Part shown: piece after piece, positions 1 through 8,662 of the stretch | How the letters are laid out: every line of letters begins with the position of its first letter | Position numbering within the stretch: position 1 is the first letter of the stretch | DNA from: Candidatus Latescibacterota bacterium | GTDB taxonomy: Bacteria > Latescibacterota > UBA2968 > UBA8231 | Direction: 5' to 3' | DNA: 13,727 nt | Assembly: GCA_003529325.1 (NCBI GenBank) | Contig: DPVW01000292.1 | Location: 1 to 13,727 of the forward strand | Notes under the pieces: generated by a model | Databases searched by the model: none | Told to the model about the DNA's origin: nothing | The model's input: only the letters and a program-made list of their open reading frames with translations | Translations under genes and position numbers: made by a program

Positions 1-2007
1 ACAGTGGAGCCCCCCGCCGCTCCAAGCACGTTTTTCGTAATTTCGATTCCCGTGGCCAACGACAGCACGCGGGTCGGTGAATTGGTCGGCGATCGCGATG
101 ATTTTCTAGAGATCGACGACGACACGGGTGGCATGAAGCTGCGCGTCGCCATGCCCCTGCCTCCCGAGTTTGGTGTACCCGACGTGCTCGGTAGGGCCGA
201 AGTCGGCGAGAATCTCGCGGTGACGCCTACAGCCAACAGCTTCAGCACCGCCATTGGTGACCTGTCGATTCCGGGTCAGACAAACCCCGAGGTCGAGGTT
301 CGCTTGAGCACGCTACTGGGTCGCGAACTGCCGACGGGAACGACCATCCCCCAGTTGCCGGGGTCGGATTTTGACCTCGAAGTGCCTCTGTCGCTGGCGA
401 ACGTCACGGCCCTCGAGATCGCCACAGGCGGTCTGTCCATCTCCTTGGACAACGGTTTTCCCATGGACATCGTCAACCTCACCCTCATCCTGCGAGACAA
501 CGGCGCCGGGGGTGCCATTGTCGATCAGATCGATCTGGGCACGGTCGCTGCCAATGGTGGCAGCGCCTCAGGTCGTTTCTCTCTGGCCGGGCGTACGATC
601 AGCGGCGACCTGGCTCTTACCCTCACTGGTGGTACCGCCGACGGGGAGAATCTGACCGTCGACGGCGACCCCAGTCTCGTCATCAACTCCGAGCTTGAGA
701 CCCTGCTGGTTACCGAAGCGACGGCGTTGATTCCGCAACAGGAATTTCAGGACGACCAGACGCTGAACTTCCCCGATGACCGCATCCAGGTCATTGAGGC
801 GGTCATGAGTGAGGGGGGCCTCACGCTGGTGGTGACGAACAACATTCCCATCATCATGGAAGTGGAGTTGTCTCTGCCGGATCTGCAAGACGCCGAGGGC
901 AACCCGCGGGTATTTCTGATCGATTCGTTGATTTCCGGTGTGCCACGAACGATCAGTTTCGACCTGGCGAACAACACCTTCGCCCCAGCCGATCCGCTGC
1001 AGATGCGAATCGCGTACCGGGCACGAACATTCGCGTCCGATACGGAAGTGACGATTCGCTCGGCTGGCGAGATCGACATCCAGGCTTTGACGCAGAAGCT
1101 GGTTTTCAGCCGTGTGCAGGGCCGCTTGAACCAGATCAGCATCGCCCTTCCCGAGGAAGAGCGGAGCGTAGAGTTCCCCGAGGGCCTGGATAACGTCAAT
1201 ATCGCGACGGCGAATTTGTCTGTTTATGTCACCAGTGGTGTCGGCTTCCGGGCCGATGTAGACATCCTGTTTACTGGGACCAACGCGAAGGGCACCGAGA
1301 CCTTGGTGGTGCGCGAAACCTTCAACCGCGGCAACCCGGCCAATCCCGTCCGCGACGTCTTGTCCGTCGGTGGCGACGAGTTAACACGGTTTCTTAACCA
1401 TCTGCCCACGACGATCAAGGTCGAGCCTGTTGTCATCATCGGTGCTGGTGCTGAGGAGGAGCTCATCGAGACCCATCACTTCGTTTCTCTCGACAGCGTC
1501 GTATTTCTCACCAAACCACGGCTGACGATACTCGCCGATACGCGCATCGATCCCGACCCCGAGGATGTCAGCTTCCGTGACTCCGAAGCGCGGGACAAGA
1601 TCGAGACCAATTTCAACGAGGCCGTGGTGCTGACGACCATCGAGAGTAGCATCCCCGTCGGAGTCGGTGTGCGTCTATACATCTCTTCGGATCTGGCCAC
1701 CGTGTACACCAACCCGACGATCACGGTACCGGACATGTCGCTACCGCCATTTCAGGTGCCGGCGGCGCCTGTCGACGCCAATGGTCTCTCGGATGGAACC
1801 ATCACTGCATCCGACTCACTGGTCCTTGGAAAGCAGGATGTCCTCGAGTTCATCCTCGAGGATGATCCAACAAAGTCGCTGTTCTCCGGCGTGCGCGTAA
1901 CGCTGCCGGCCACAGGGGCCGAAGTCGAGATTCGCGCTACGGATTTTATCAATGTCATCGCCGGCCTGCGTGTTGAGCTCGAGCTCAACGCAGACCTGCT
2001 CAAATAG
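1..2007 (+). CDS. Large beta-rich repeat protein, 5'-truncated by the window edge
   Basis: I do not recognise a named family. The frame is open from the first base, so the true start almost certainly lies upstream; the GTG at 4 is only the first possible in-window start. About 668 residues are visible, ending at TAG 2005-2007. The composition is rich in Val, Thr, Leu, Asp and Gly with alternating hydrophobic residues, as in beta-sandwich proteins, and I see no cysteines or membrane helix. Four regions share a strand pattern like GGLSISLDNGFP, GGLTLVVTNNIP, ANLSVYVTSGVGF and VVLTTIESSIPVGVG. Their anchors lie near residues 144, 273, 405 and 543 (counting the GTG at 4 as 1), so the protein looks like four diverged modules of about 130 residues. 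The next gene, a signal-peptide-bearing outer-membrane beta-barrel protein, starts 24 nt downstream, so this is probably a secreted or surface partner in the same operon. Any signal sequence would be outside the window. Confidence 0.8.
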   Translation, partial: TVEPPAAPSTFFVISIPVANDSTRVGELVGDRDDFLEIDDDTGGMKLRVAMPLPPEFGVPDVLGRAEVGENLAVTPTANSFSTAIGDLSIPGQTNPEVEVRLSTLLGRELPTGTTIPQLPGSDFDLEVPLSLANVTALEIATGGLSISLDNGFPMDIVNLTLILRDNGAGGAIVDQIDLGTVAANGGSASGRFSLAGRTISGDLALTLTGGTADGENLTVDGDPSLVINSELETLLVTEATALIPQQEFQDDQTLNFPDDRIQVIEAVMSEGGLTLVVTNNIPIIMEVELSLPDLQDAEGNPRVFLIDSLISGVPRTISFDLANNTFAPADPLQMRIAYRARTFASDTEVTIRSAGEIDIQALTQKLVFSRVQGRLNQISIALPEEERSVEFPEGLDNVNIATANLSVYVTSGVGFRADVDILFTGTNAKGTETLVVRETFNRGNPANPVRDVLSVGGDELTRFLNHLPTTIKVEPVVIIGAGAEEELIETHHFVSLDSVVFLTKPRLTILADTRIDPDPEDVSFRDSEARDKIETNFNEAVVLTTIESSIPVGVGVRLYISSDLATVYTNPTITVPDMSLPPFQVPAAPVDANGLSDGTITASDSLVLGKQDVLEFILEDDPTKSLFSGVRVTLPATGAEVEIRATDFINVIAGLRVELELNADLLK

Positions 2008-2015
2008 GTGAGAGA

Positions 2016-2024
2016 GGAGAGGAG
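2016..2024 (+). promoter_or_regulatory. Shine-Dalgarno site deciding the start of the outer-membrane protein
   Basis: A purine-rich run contains GGAG twice (2016-2019 and 2021-2024), with the second copy 7 nt before the ATG at 2032. This favours ATG 2032 over the in-frame GTG at 2008. Starting at 2032 also places a clean signal peptide at the protein's N-terminus. Confidence 0.75.
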
Positions 2025-2031
2025 AACCAAT

Positions 2032-3480
2032 ATGACGATCAAGACGATCCGCTTCGCTCTCGCCGTCGTCCTGCTGGCCACACAGGCTGCACAGGCCATC
2101 GGCTACGGCGACGCACGACCTCGAGCCATGGGTCTTGCCGGTTCGTATACGGCCTTGGCCCGTGGTGTCGAATCCCTGTACTGGAACCCCGCCAACCTGG
2201 CTCTCAAGGACGGACCCAAGGTCTCGATTCCGATGGAATTGGGTTTCAGTTACGTCCTGGAGAACAACAGCTGGTCCGTTTCCACGTACAATGACTTCAA
2301 TGGTGATTTCATCGACGAGGGCATGAAGGATGACATGCTCTCCGACCTGGGTAAGGAAGGGCTGCAGTTCAATACCGATCTCGGGTTGTTCGTGCCCCTG
2401 GTGGGTGGTGTCGCATTCCCGATGCCCTGGGGGATCAGCAGCGCTATGGCCCTCGACGTACGAATGGGTGTCGAGGGACAGATACCACGGGACATGATCG
2501 AGTTCATGCTGCGTGGCAACCAGTTCGAGCGCGAGCGCATCGCTGCCGGACGGGACCCGAACTACGACATCGCCGAATGGGATGGCGAGGCCTGGGCTTT
2601 GGGAGTGTTCAGCTGGGGTTTTGCCAAGCCCTGGATCCCGCCGCCGCTGGCGCCCTACGTAAGCCAATTCGCCGTCGGAACCACCCTGAAGGTTATGGGA
2701 GGCGGATTGGCGGAAGTGACCGACTCAGAGGGTGGTTTCGTCACCCGCGTCAGCGGCACAGAGATGAGCGCCAGTGGTGTCGCCCGCCATGCCTTTGGCA
2801 TCGGCTTCGGCATGGATCTGGGCGCCGTCGGCGTCACCAAGGACGGCAGGACCACGGTGGGTCTGTCCCTGGTGAATTTGCTGGATGCCATGAACTGGAG
2901 TATCGAAGGCCAGCAGGACTCGGTATATGTCACCGCTATAGGCGTCAGCGTTACCAGCTTTACGGGCAAGGACGGCTTCGACGAGATCTTTGACAACCCC
3001 CGTGAAGTGACTCTGTCTGATGGTCGAATCGATACCGTCTTGGAGGGTGACGTGGACGCAGCAATCTGGGACAACGGTGATCCCGTGTTCCGTACGCAGA
3101 GAGATATCGACAGTTTCAGTCGGTCACTCCCCGCGATGCTACGCTTGGGCGTAGCGCACACGCCGTTCCGGCGACTCACGGTAGCCCTCAACTATGACCA
3201 GGCCTTCAGCTCCGGCATGGGGATCGACAGTACGCCACGTGTCTCTCTGGCCACCGAGTATCGACTGGTGAACTGGTTTCCATTGCGCTTTGGCCTTTCT
3301 GGTGGGGGCCGGGCCGGACGATCTTCGGCAATCGGCATCTCATTCGGACCCTTCAACGTCAAGCGTTTCGAGATGGTACTGATGGAGATGTCAGTCAGCA
3401 ATCGGGGTGGATTCTTTCCCGGTTCTTCCCAGGGCCTGGGGTATTCCGTCAATCTGCTGAGAATGCATATCAATCATTAG
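2032..3480 (+). CDS. Outer-membrane beta-barrel protein, PorV/OmpP1-FadL-like
   Basis: A 482-residue protein. Residues 1-22 form a signal peptide: Lys/Arg at the N-terminus, a hydrophobic core around ALAVVLLA, and a likely cleavage site after AQA. The mature N-terminus carries the block GDARPRAMGLAGSYTALARG followed by SLYWNPANLA. This is the hallmark of PorV/PorQ and FadL-like barrel proteins, in which the N-terminal strand precedes a roughly 14-strand barrel. The rest alternates hydrophobic and polar residues with many Gly, Phe and Tyr, and ends in a barrel-like strand (GYSVNLLRMHI). Known relatives sit in the outer membrane and transport hydrophobic compounds (FadL) or serve as secretion-system shuttle proteins (PorV); I cannot tell which applies here. 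It follows the repeat protein by 24 nt and is closed by a strong terminator, so the two probably form one transcript and one envelope function. The family call is firm, the substrate unknown. Confidence 0.82.
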   Translation: MTIKTIRFALAVVLLATQAAQAIGYGDARPRAMGLAGSYTALARGVESLYWNPANLALKDGPKVSIPMELGFSYVLENNSWSVSTYNDFNGDFIDEGMKDDMLSDLGKEGLQFNTDLGLFVPLVGGVAFPMPWGISSAMALDVRMGVEGQIPRDMIEFMLRGNQFERERIAAGRDPNYDIAEWDGEAWALGVFSWGFAKPWIPPPLAPYVSQFAVGTTLKVMGGGLAEVTDSEGGFVTRVSGTEMSASGVARHAFGIGFGMDLGAVGVTKDGRTTVGLSLVNLLDAMNWSIEGQQDSVYVTAIGVSVTSFTGKDGFDEIFDNPREVTLSDGRIDTVLEGDVDAAIWDNGDPVFRTQRDIDSFSRSLPAMLRLGVAHTPFRRLTVALNYDQAFSSGMGIDSTPRVSLATEYRLVNWFPLRFGLSGGGRAGRSSAIGISFGPFNVKRFEMVLMEMSVSNRGGFFPGSSQGLGYSVNLLRMHINH

Positions 3481-3504
3481 GAACCATGCAGTTTTTGCAC
3501 TTGA

Positions 3505-3537
3505 GGGGGTCGACAGCGATGTCGGCCCCCTTTTTTT
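3505..3537 (+). terminator. Rho-independent terminator of the outer-membrane operon
   Basis: An 11-bp stem (left arm GGGGGTCGACA, right arm TGTCGGCCCCC, one G-T wobble) encloses the tetraloop GCGA and is followed directly by seven T residues. It begins 24 nt after the stop codon of the outer-membrane protein. All intrinsic-terminator features are present. Confidence 0.93.
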
Positions 3538-3551
3538 ATTGAAAGTCTGCC

Positions 3552-3579
3552 AAAATCGAGAAAAATATCTGGCCGATAT
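3552..3579 (+). promoter_or_regulatory. Candidate sigma-28/sigma-D-type promoter
   Basis: GCCGATAT at 3572-3579 matches the -10 octamer of flagellar-type sigma factors (Bacillus subtilis sigma-D: TAAA, 14-16 nt, GCCGATAT). AAAA at 3552-3555 matches three of four -35 bases with a 16-nt spacer. It lies in an AT-rich patch after the terminator and about 50 nt before the broken DUF5610-like gene, so it could be that gene's promoter. A second partial match, GCCGATAG, lies at 3589-3596. The match is by eye, and no flagellar gene is in the window. Confidence 0.3.
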
Positions 3580-3628
3580 AAAGAGCCTGCCGATAGAGAA
3601 GAATAGCGGGTACCTCGTTCATTTCCCC

Positions 3629-4095
3629 ATGCCGCCTCTCCAGCAAGACCGAAGCGACCACCATCAGTACAGAGGAGGACGGCGCGGCAGACGCCGTTCT
3701 GCTTTCGGTAGGACGCCGAATAGACATCGATTACGCCCAGCAGGTGCTGGAGACGGAGTTGGGTCAATCCTTCGCTAGCGCGTTGCGCAAAGCCGGGATC
3801 GAGGGCCAGGCCCTGGAGGACGTACTCTCCGGAGCCCTGGATCTGTCACCGGAGGCCACGGCGAAGCGCATCGTCGAATTTGCCACGTCGTTCTTTGGTG
3901 CATTTCAGACCAACAACGCCGACCAGGAAGGCGACGCACAGATCGACGGTTTCCCAGCTCATCAAGGATGCGGTGGAGGTAGGCTTCGCTCAGTCACGGG
4001 ATATCCTGGAGGGGATCGATGACTTCGCCGATCAGCAACGAGCGTCGCTGGCAGTGCCACCCAACGAGGTACCTGAGGAACCACTCGCGATATAG
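3629..4095 (+). pseudogene. DUF5610-like gene broken by two frameshifts
   Basis: No single frame encodes a complete protein. ATG 3629 opens frame 2, and the coding signal continues in frame 0 from about 3633 to 3950 (TEEDGAADAVLLSVGRR, ELGQSFASALRKAGIEG, LDLSPEATAKRIVEFATSFF). It then moves to frame 1 from about 3953 to the TAG at 4093-4095 (SQLIKDAVEVGFAQSRDIL). Joined, these segments resemble the DUF5610 family as I remember it, especially the SPEATAxRIVxxxTxFFxAxQ block and the GFxxARDIL block. The family has no established function. Dropping one base at each of two C-runs (near 3632 and near 3953) would restore one frame: M-R-L-S-S-K-T-E through to the end. The defects could be real decay or homopolymer sequencing errors. 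No Shine-Dalgarno precedes ATG 3629. The final stop codon belongs to the adjoining palindromic element, so the C-terminus may be truncated. Within frame 0 the first usual start is GTG 3744, which would omit the N-terminal part. Confidence 0.62.
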
Positions 4096-4187
4096 TGCCC
4101 CGCGGCGCAAATCCTGCGGTTTATGGGCGCCGATGCATCCCGGCTCGGCGCCCATATAATCCACACTACTTGCGCCGCGGGGCACTA
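4093..4187. repeat. 95-bp nested palindrome, MITE/REP-like element
   Basis: The outer arms are a perfect 18-bp inverted repeat (TAGTGCCCCGCGGCGCAA at 4093-4110, its complement at 4170-4187). Inside is a second perfect inverted repeat of 12 bp (4122-4133 with 4145-4156) around an 11-nt loop. The ends read TA then GTGCCCC on one side and GGGGCAC then TA on the other. That is what a small mobile element with 16-bp terminal repeats and a TA target duplication (IS630/Tc1-mariner style) would show. It encodes no protein. There is no T-run after either arm, so it is not a standard intrinsic terminator, though its folded RNA could shield or end a transcript. Its left edge supplies the TAG stop of the broken DUF5610-like gene. 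A REP-type palindrome is the main alternative; other genome copies would settle it. Confidence 0.7.
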
Positions 4188-4421
4188 GCAGACTGGCAAA
4201 GATGCACACAGAGCGCTTCGATACAATCCTGCGTCGGGGCGTTTTTTGCGTTCTGTCAGAAATGCATGACCTGTGGTGATGTCTGCCAGAGAGGCACCAA
4301 TCGCTGAAAAATCGTTGATTTACCAGTCTATTATCCCTCGTCATCACCCTCGGCCCGATTTTTGCAATCCCTCCGGCGTGCGGACGTTCAGTTGGACAGC
4401 ATCGACCGGAAATGAGGATCC
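4188..4421 (+). other. Non-coding leader upstream of clpB
   Basis: These 234 nt hold no convincing gene. A weak sigma-70-like arrangement is visible: CTGAAA at 4304-4309 and TATTAT at 4329-4334, with a long 19-nt spacer. I see neither a good sigma-32 heat-shock promoter nor a CIRCE inverted repeat. GAGGA at 4414-4418 lies 3 nt before the clpB ATG and is the only ribosome-binding candidate, closer than usual. The rest is featureless to me. Confidence 0.4.
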
Positions 4422-7028
<2,607 letters not shown>

Positions 7029-7053
7029 AAACAACAGGCGGGGTGCGTGTTCG

Positions 7054-7079
7054 GGAACCGGCTGGGCACGGCCTTCGTC
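7054..7079 (+). promoter_or_regulatory. Candidate ECF-sigma promoter for htrA
   Basis: GGAAC at 7054-7058 and CGTC at 7076-7079 are separated by 17 nt, the classic arrangement for extracytoplasmic-function sigma factors (GGAAC, 16-17 nt, CGTC). A start site a few bases after 7079 would give a leader of roughly 35-40 nt before the htrA GTG. Sigma-E/ECF control of htrA/degP is well known in other bacteria. The call rests on motif and context only. Confidence 0.5.
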
Positions 7080-7110
7080 CACAATAGGCGATTGAGACGA
7101 CAACAGGATC

Positions 7111-7118
7111 AAGGAGAG
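7111..7118 (+). promoter_or_regulatory. Shine-Dalgarno site supporting the GTG start of htrA
   Basis: AAGGAGAG lies 7 nt before GTG 7126, ideal spacing. The GTG is followed immediately by a signal peptide, confirming it as the start. Confidence 0.8.
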
Positions 7119-7125
7119 AAAAATC

Positions 7126-8556
7126 GTGAAGCGAACGATCACCATTACCTGTGCGGCGCTGCTCTGTCTGGCTCAGATGGCGACACCGGCGACGGCGGTA
7201 GGACTACAGGATCTGCAACAGTTTTCGGATGCCTTTGCTGAACTTGCGGCGCGCGTGAAGCCCGCCGTGGTGGCCATCAAGACGGAGACGGAGATCAGGG
7301 GGCGAGGACAACAGACCCCTTTCGATGAATTTTTTCGTAAGAATCCGTTCTTCCGCAGGCCTCAGGGCCAGGATGGCGGTATACAGGAAGGTTTGGGCTC
7401 GGGTGTCATCGTCAGTAAGGATGGCTACATCCTGACAAATAACCACGTCATCACCAACGGGCGCCGCGGGGATGACGCCGTCGCCGACCGCATCGTCGTC
7501 GAAATGGACGATCTGCGCTCCTTCGAAGCTGAAGTCGTCGGACGCGATCCAGGAACGGATCTGGCGGTATTAAAAATCGATGCCGGTGGCGAACTGCCCT
7601 ATCTGCCTTTCGGTGACTCCGATGACTTGGATGTGGGCGAGTGGGTGGTGGCCGTGGGCAATCCATTTGGCCAACTGCACACCGTGACGACGGGAATCGT
7701 CAGCGCCGTGGGGCGTAGTGCTCACCTCAGCGATTACGAGGACTACATCCAGACGGATGCGGCGATCAATCCAGGCAATTCCGGTGGCGCACTCGTCGAT
7801 ACGCGGGGAGAGTTGATGGGGATCAACACAGCCATCGTTTCCCGCTCCGGCGGCTACGAGGGCATCGGTTTCGCGATTCCGTCGAATCTGGTCAACAAGA
7901 TCATGTCCCAACTTGTCGAACACGGAGAGGTGCGCCGGGGACTGCTTGGGGTTTACATGGCTGCAATCGATGCCGACAAGGCTACGGCTCTGGGGCTCGA
8001 CTCCCGCAAGGGTGTGCTGATCACGGAGATCAGCAAGGATTCACCGGCGGAAGCGGCAGGATTGCAGGTCTACGATATCATCCGCAAAGTCGATGATCAG
8101 CCGACCGATACCCCCGGGGCACTCAAGACCCATATCGCCCACACGCCACCAGGAACGAATGTTCGTCTGCAGATTCTGCGCGATGGCGACGAACGTACGT
8201 TCAATGTGGAGTTGGCCAGGCGTGATGCAGACCAGCTCGCCGCCGTCGAAAAACCCCGAAAAGCGGAGAAACTTGGCATGACCGTGCAGGGCTTGACGGC
8301 AGAGGTCGCCCAGCATTTCGGTCTTGATGTCGAAGCGGGTGTTCTGGTTGCCGAAGTCCACAGAGGGTCGGCGGCAGCTCGCGCCGGTGTGCGTCCCCGC
8401 GACCTGATCGTCGAGATCAATCGCCAGGCTGTGCGCTCCGTGAGCGAATACGAGGAGGCACTCGAGGCTGCTCAGGGTACGGCGCTGTTGATGATTCGAC
8501 GCGTTCGAGGCGAGGGTATCCGTACCGATATCGTGGTTTTGCGTCTACCGGACTGA
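7126..8556 (+). CDS. degP: Periplasmic serine protease HtrA/DegP/DegQ type
   Basis: A 476-residue protein, the usual DegP/DegQ length. Residues 1-24 are a signal peptide with likely cleavage after ATA. The trypsin-like domain (about 30-265) has the full triad: His107 in NNHVI, Asp145 in GTDLAVLKI, Ser219 in NPGNSGGAL. Two PDZ domains follow (about 270-360, with RRGLLGV and SPAEAAGLQ; and 382-476, with GMTVQGL, GSAAARAG and RPRDLIVEIN), as in DegP, DegQ and MucD; DegS has one. The region after the mature N-terminus includes the FDEFFRKNPFF segment typical of the regulatory LA-loop side. It should degrade or chaperone misfolded proteins in the periplasm. It lies 97 nt after clpB and has a candidate ECF promoter in the gap. 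The choice among degP, degQ and mucD is arbitrary from sequence alone. Confidence 0.96.
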   Translation: MKRTITITCAALLCLAQMATPATAVGLQDLQQFSDAFAELAARVKPAVVAIKTETEIRGRGQQTPFDEFFRKNPFFRRPQGQDGGIQEGLGSGVIVSKDGYILTNNHVITNGRRGDDAVADRIVVEMDDLRSFEAEVVGRDPGTDLAVLKIDAGGELPYLPFGDSDDLDVGEWVVAVGNPFGQLHTVTTGIVSAVGRSAHLSDYEDYIQTDAAINPGNSGGALVDTRGELMGINTAIVSRSGGYEGIGFAIPSNLVNKIMSQLVEHGEVRRGLLGVYMAAIDADKATALGLDSRKGVLITEISKDSPAEAAGLQVYDIIRKVDDQPTDTPGALKTHIAHTPPGTNVRLQILRDGDERTFNVELARRDADQLAAVEKPRKAEKLGMTVQGLTAEVAQHFGLDVEAGVLVAEVHRGSAAARAGVRPRDLIVEINRQAVRSVSEYEEALEAAQGTALLMIRRVRGEGIRTDIVVLRLPD

Positions 8557-8662
8557 CCCGATTTCGTATCTCTACGACAGGATACCGGGGCCCGGTTCCC
8601 TATATCCCTTGACGGCACGGCCGACAATCCCGGACTTTGGTTGTTGTGATTCACCGACCCCG

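Noticed and set aside
1816..2667. 283-codon open frame on the minus strand
   Set aside because: It spans the junction of two well-supported plus-strand genes, shows no recognisable motif, and opposes a signal peptide and a good ribosome-binding site.
4093..4187. Integron attC site
   Set aside because: The nested palindrome is reminiscent of attC, but the expected GTTRRRY core and its inverse are absent, and the arms are perfect rather than bulged.
4093..4187. Intrinsic terminator
   Set aside because: The hairpins are strong but no T-run follows either one.
4095..4307. 70-codon frame ending in a Cys-rich stretch (CQKCMTCGDVC)
   Set aside because: It starts inside the palindromic element, has no ribosome-binding site, and the cysteine pattern is short enough to be chance. 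It could be reconsidered only if conserved in relatives.
4300..4340. Heat-shock (sigma-32) promoter or CIRCE element for clpB
   Set aside because: No CTTGAAA with a CCCCAT partner and no TTAGCACTC/GAGTGCTAA pair are present. Only a weak sigma-70-like pair with a 19-nt spacer can be seen.
8581..8600. Terminator between htrA and the GH78-like gene
   Set aside because: ACCGGG and CCCGGT form a small palindrome with a one-base centre and no T-run, so it is a weak hairpin at best.
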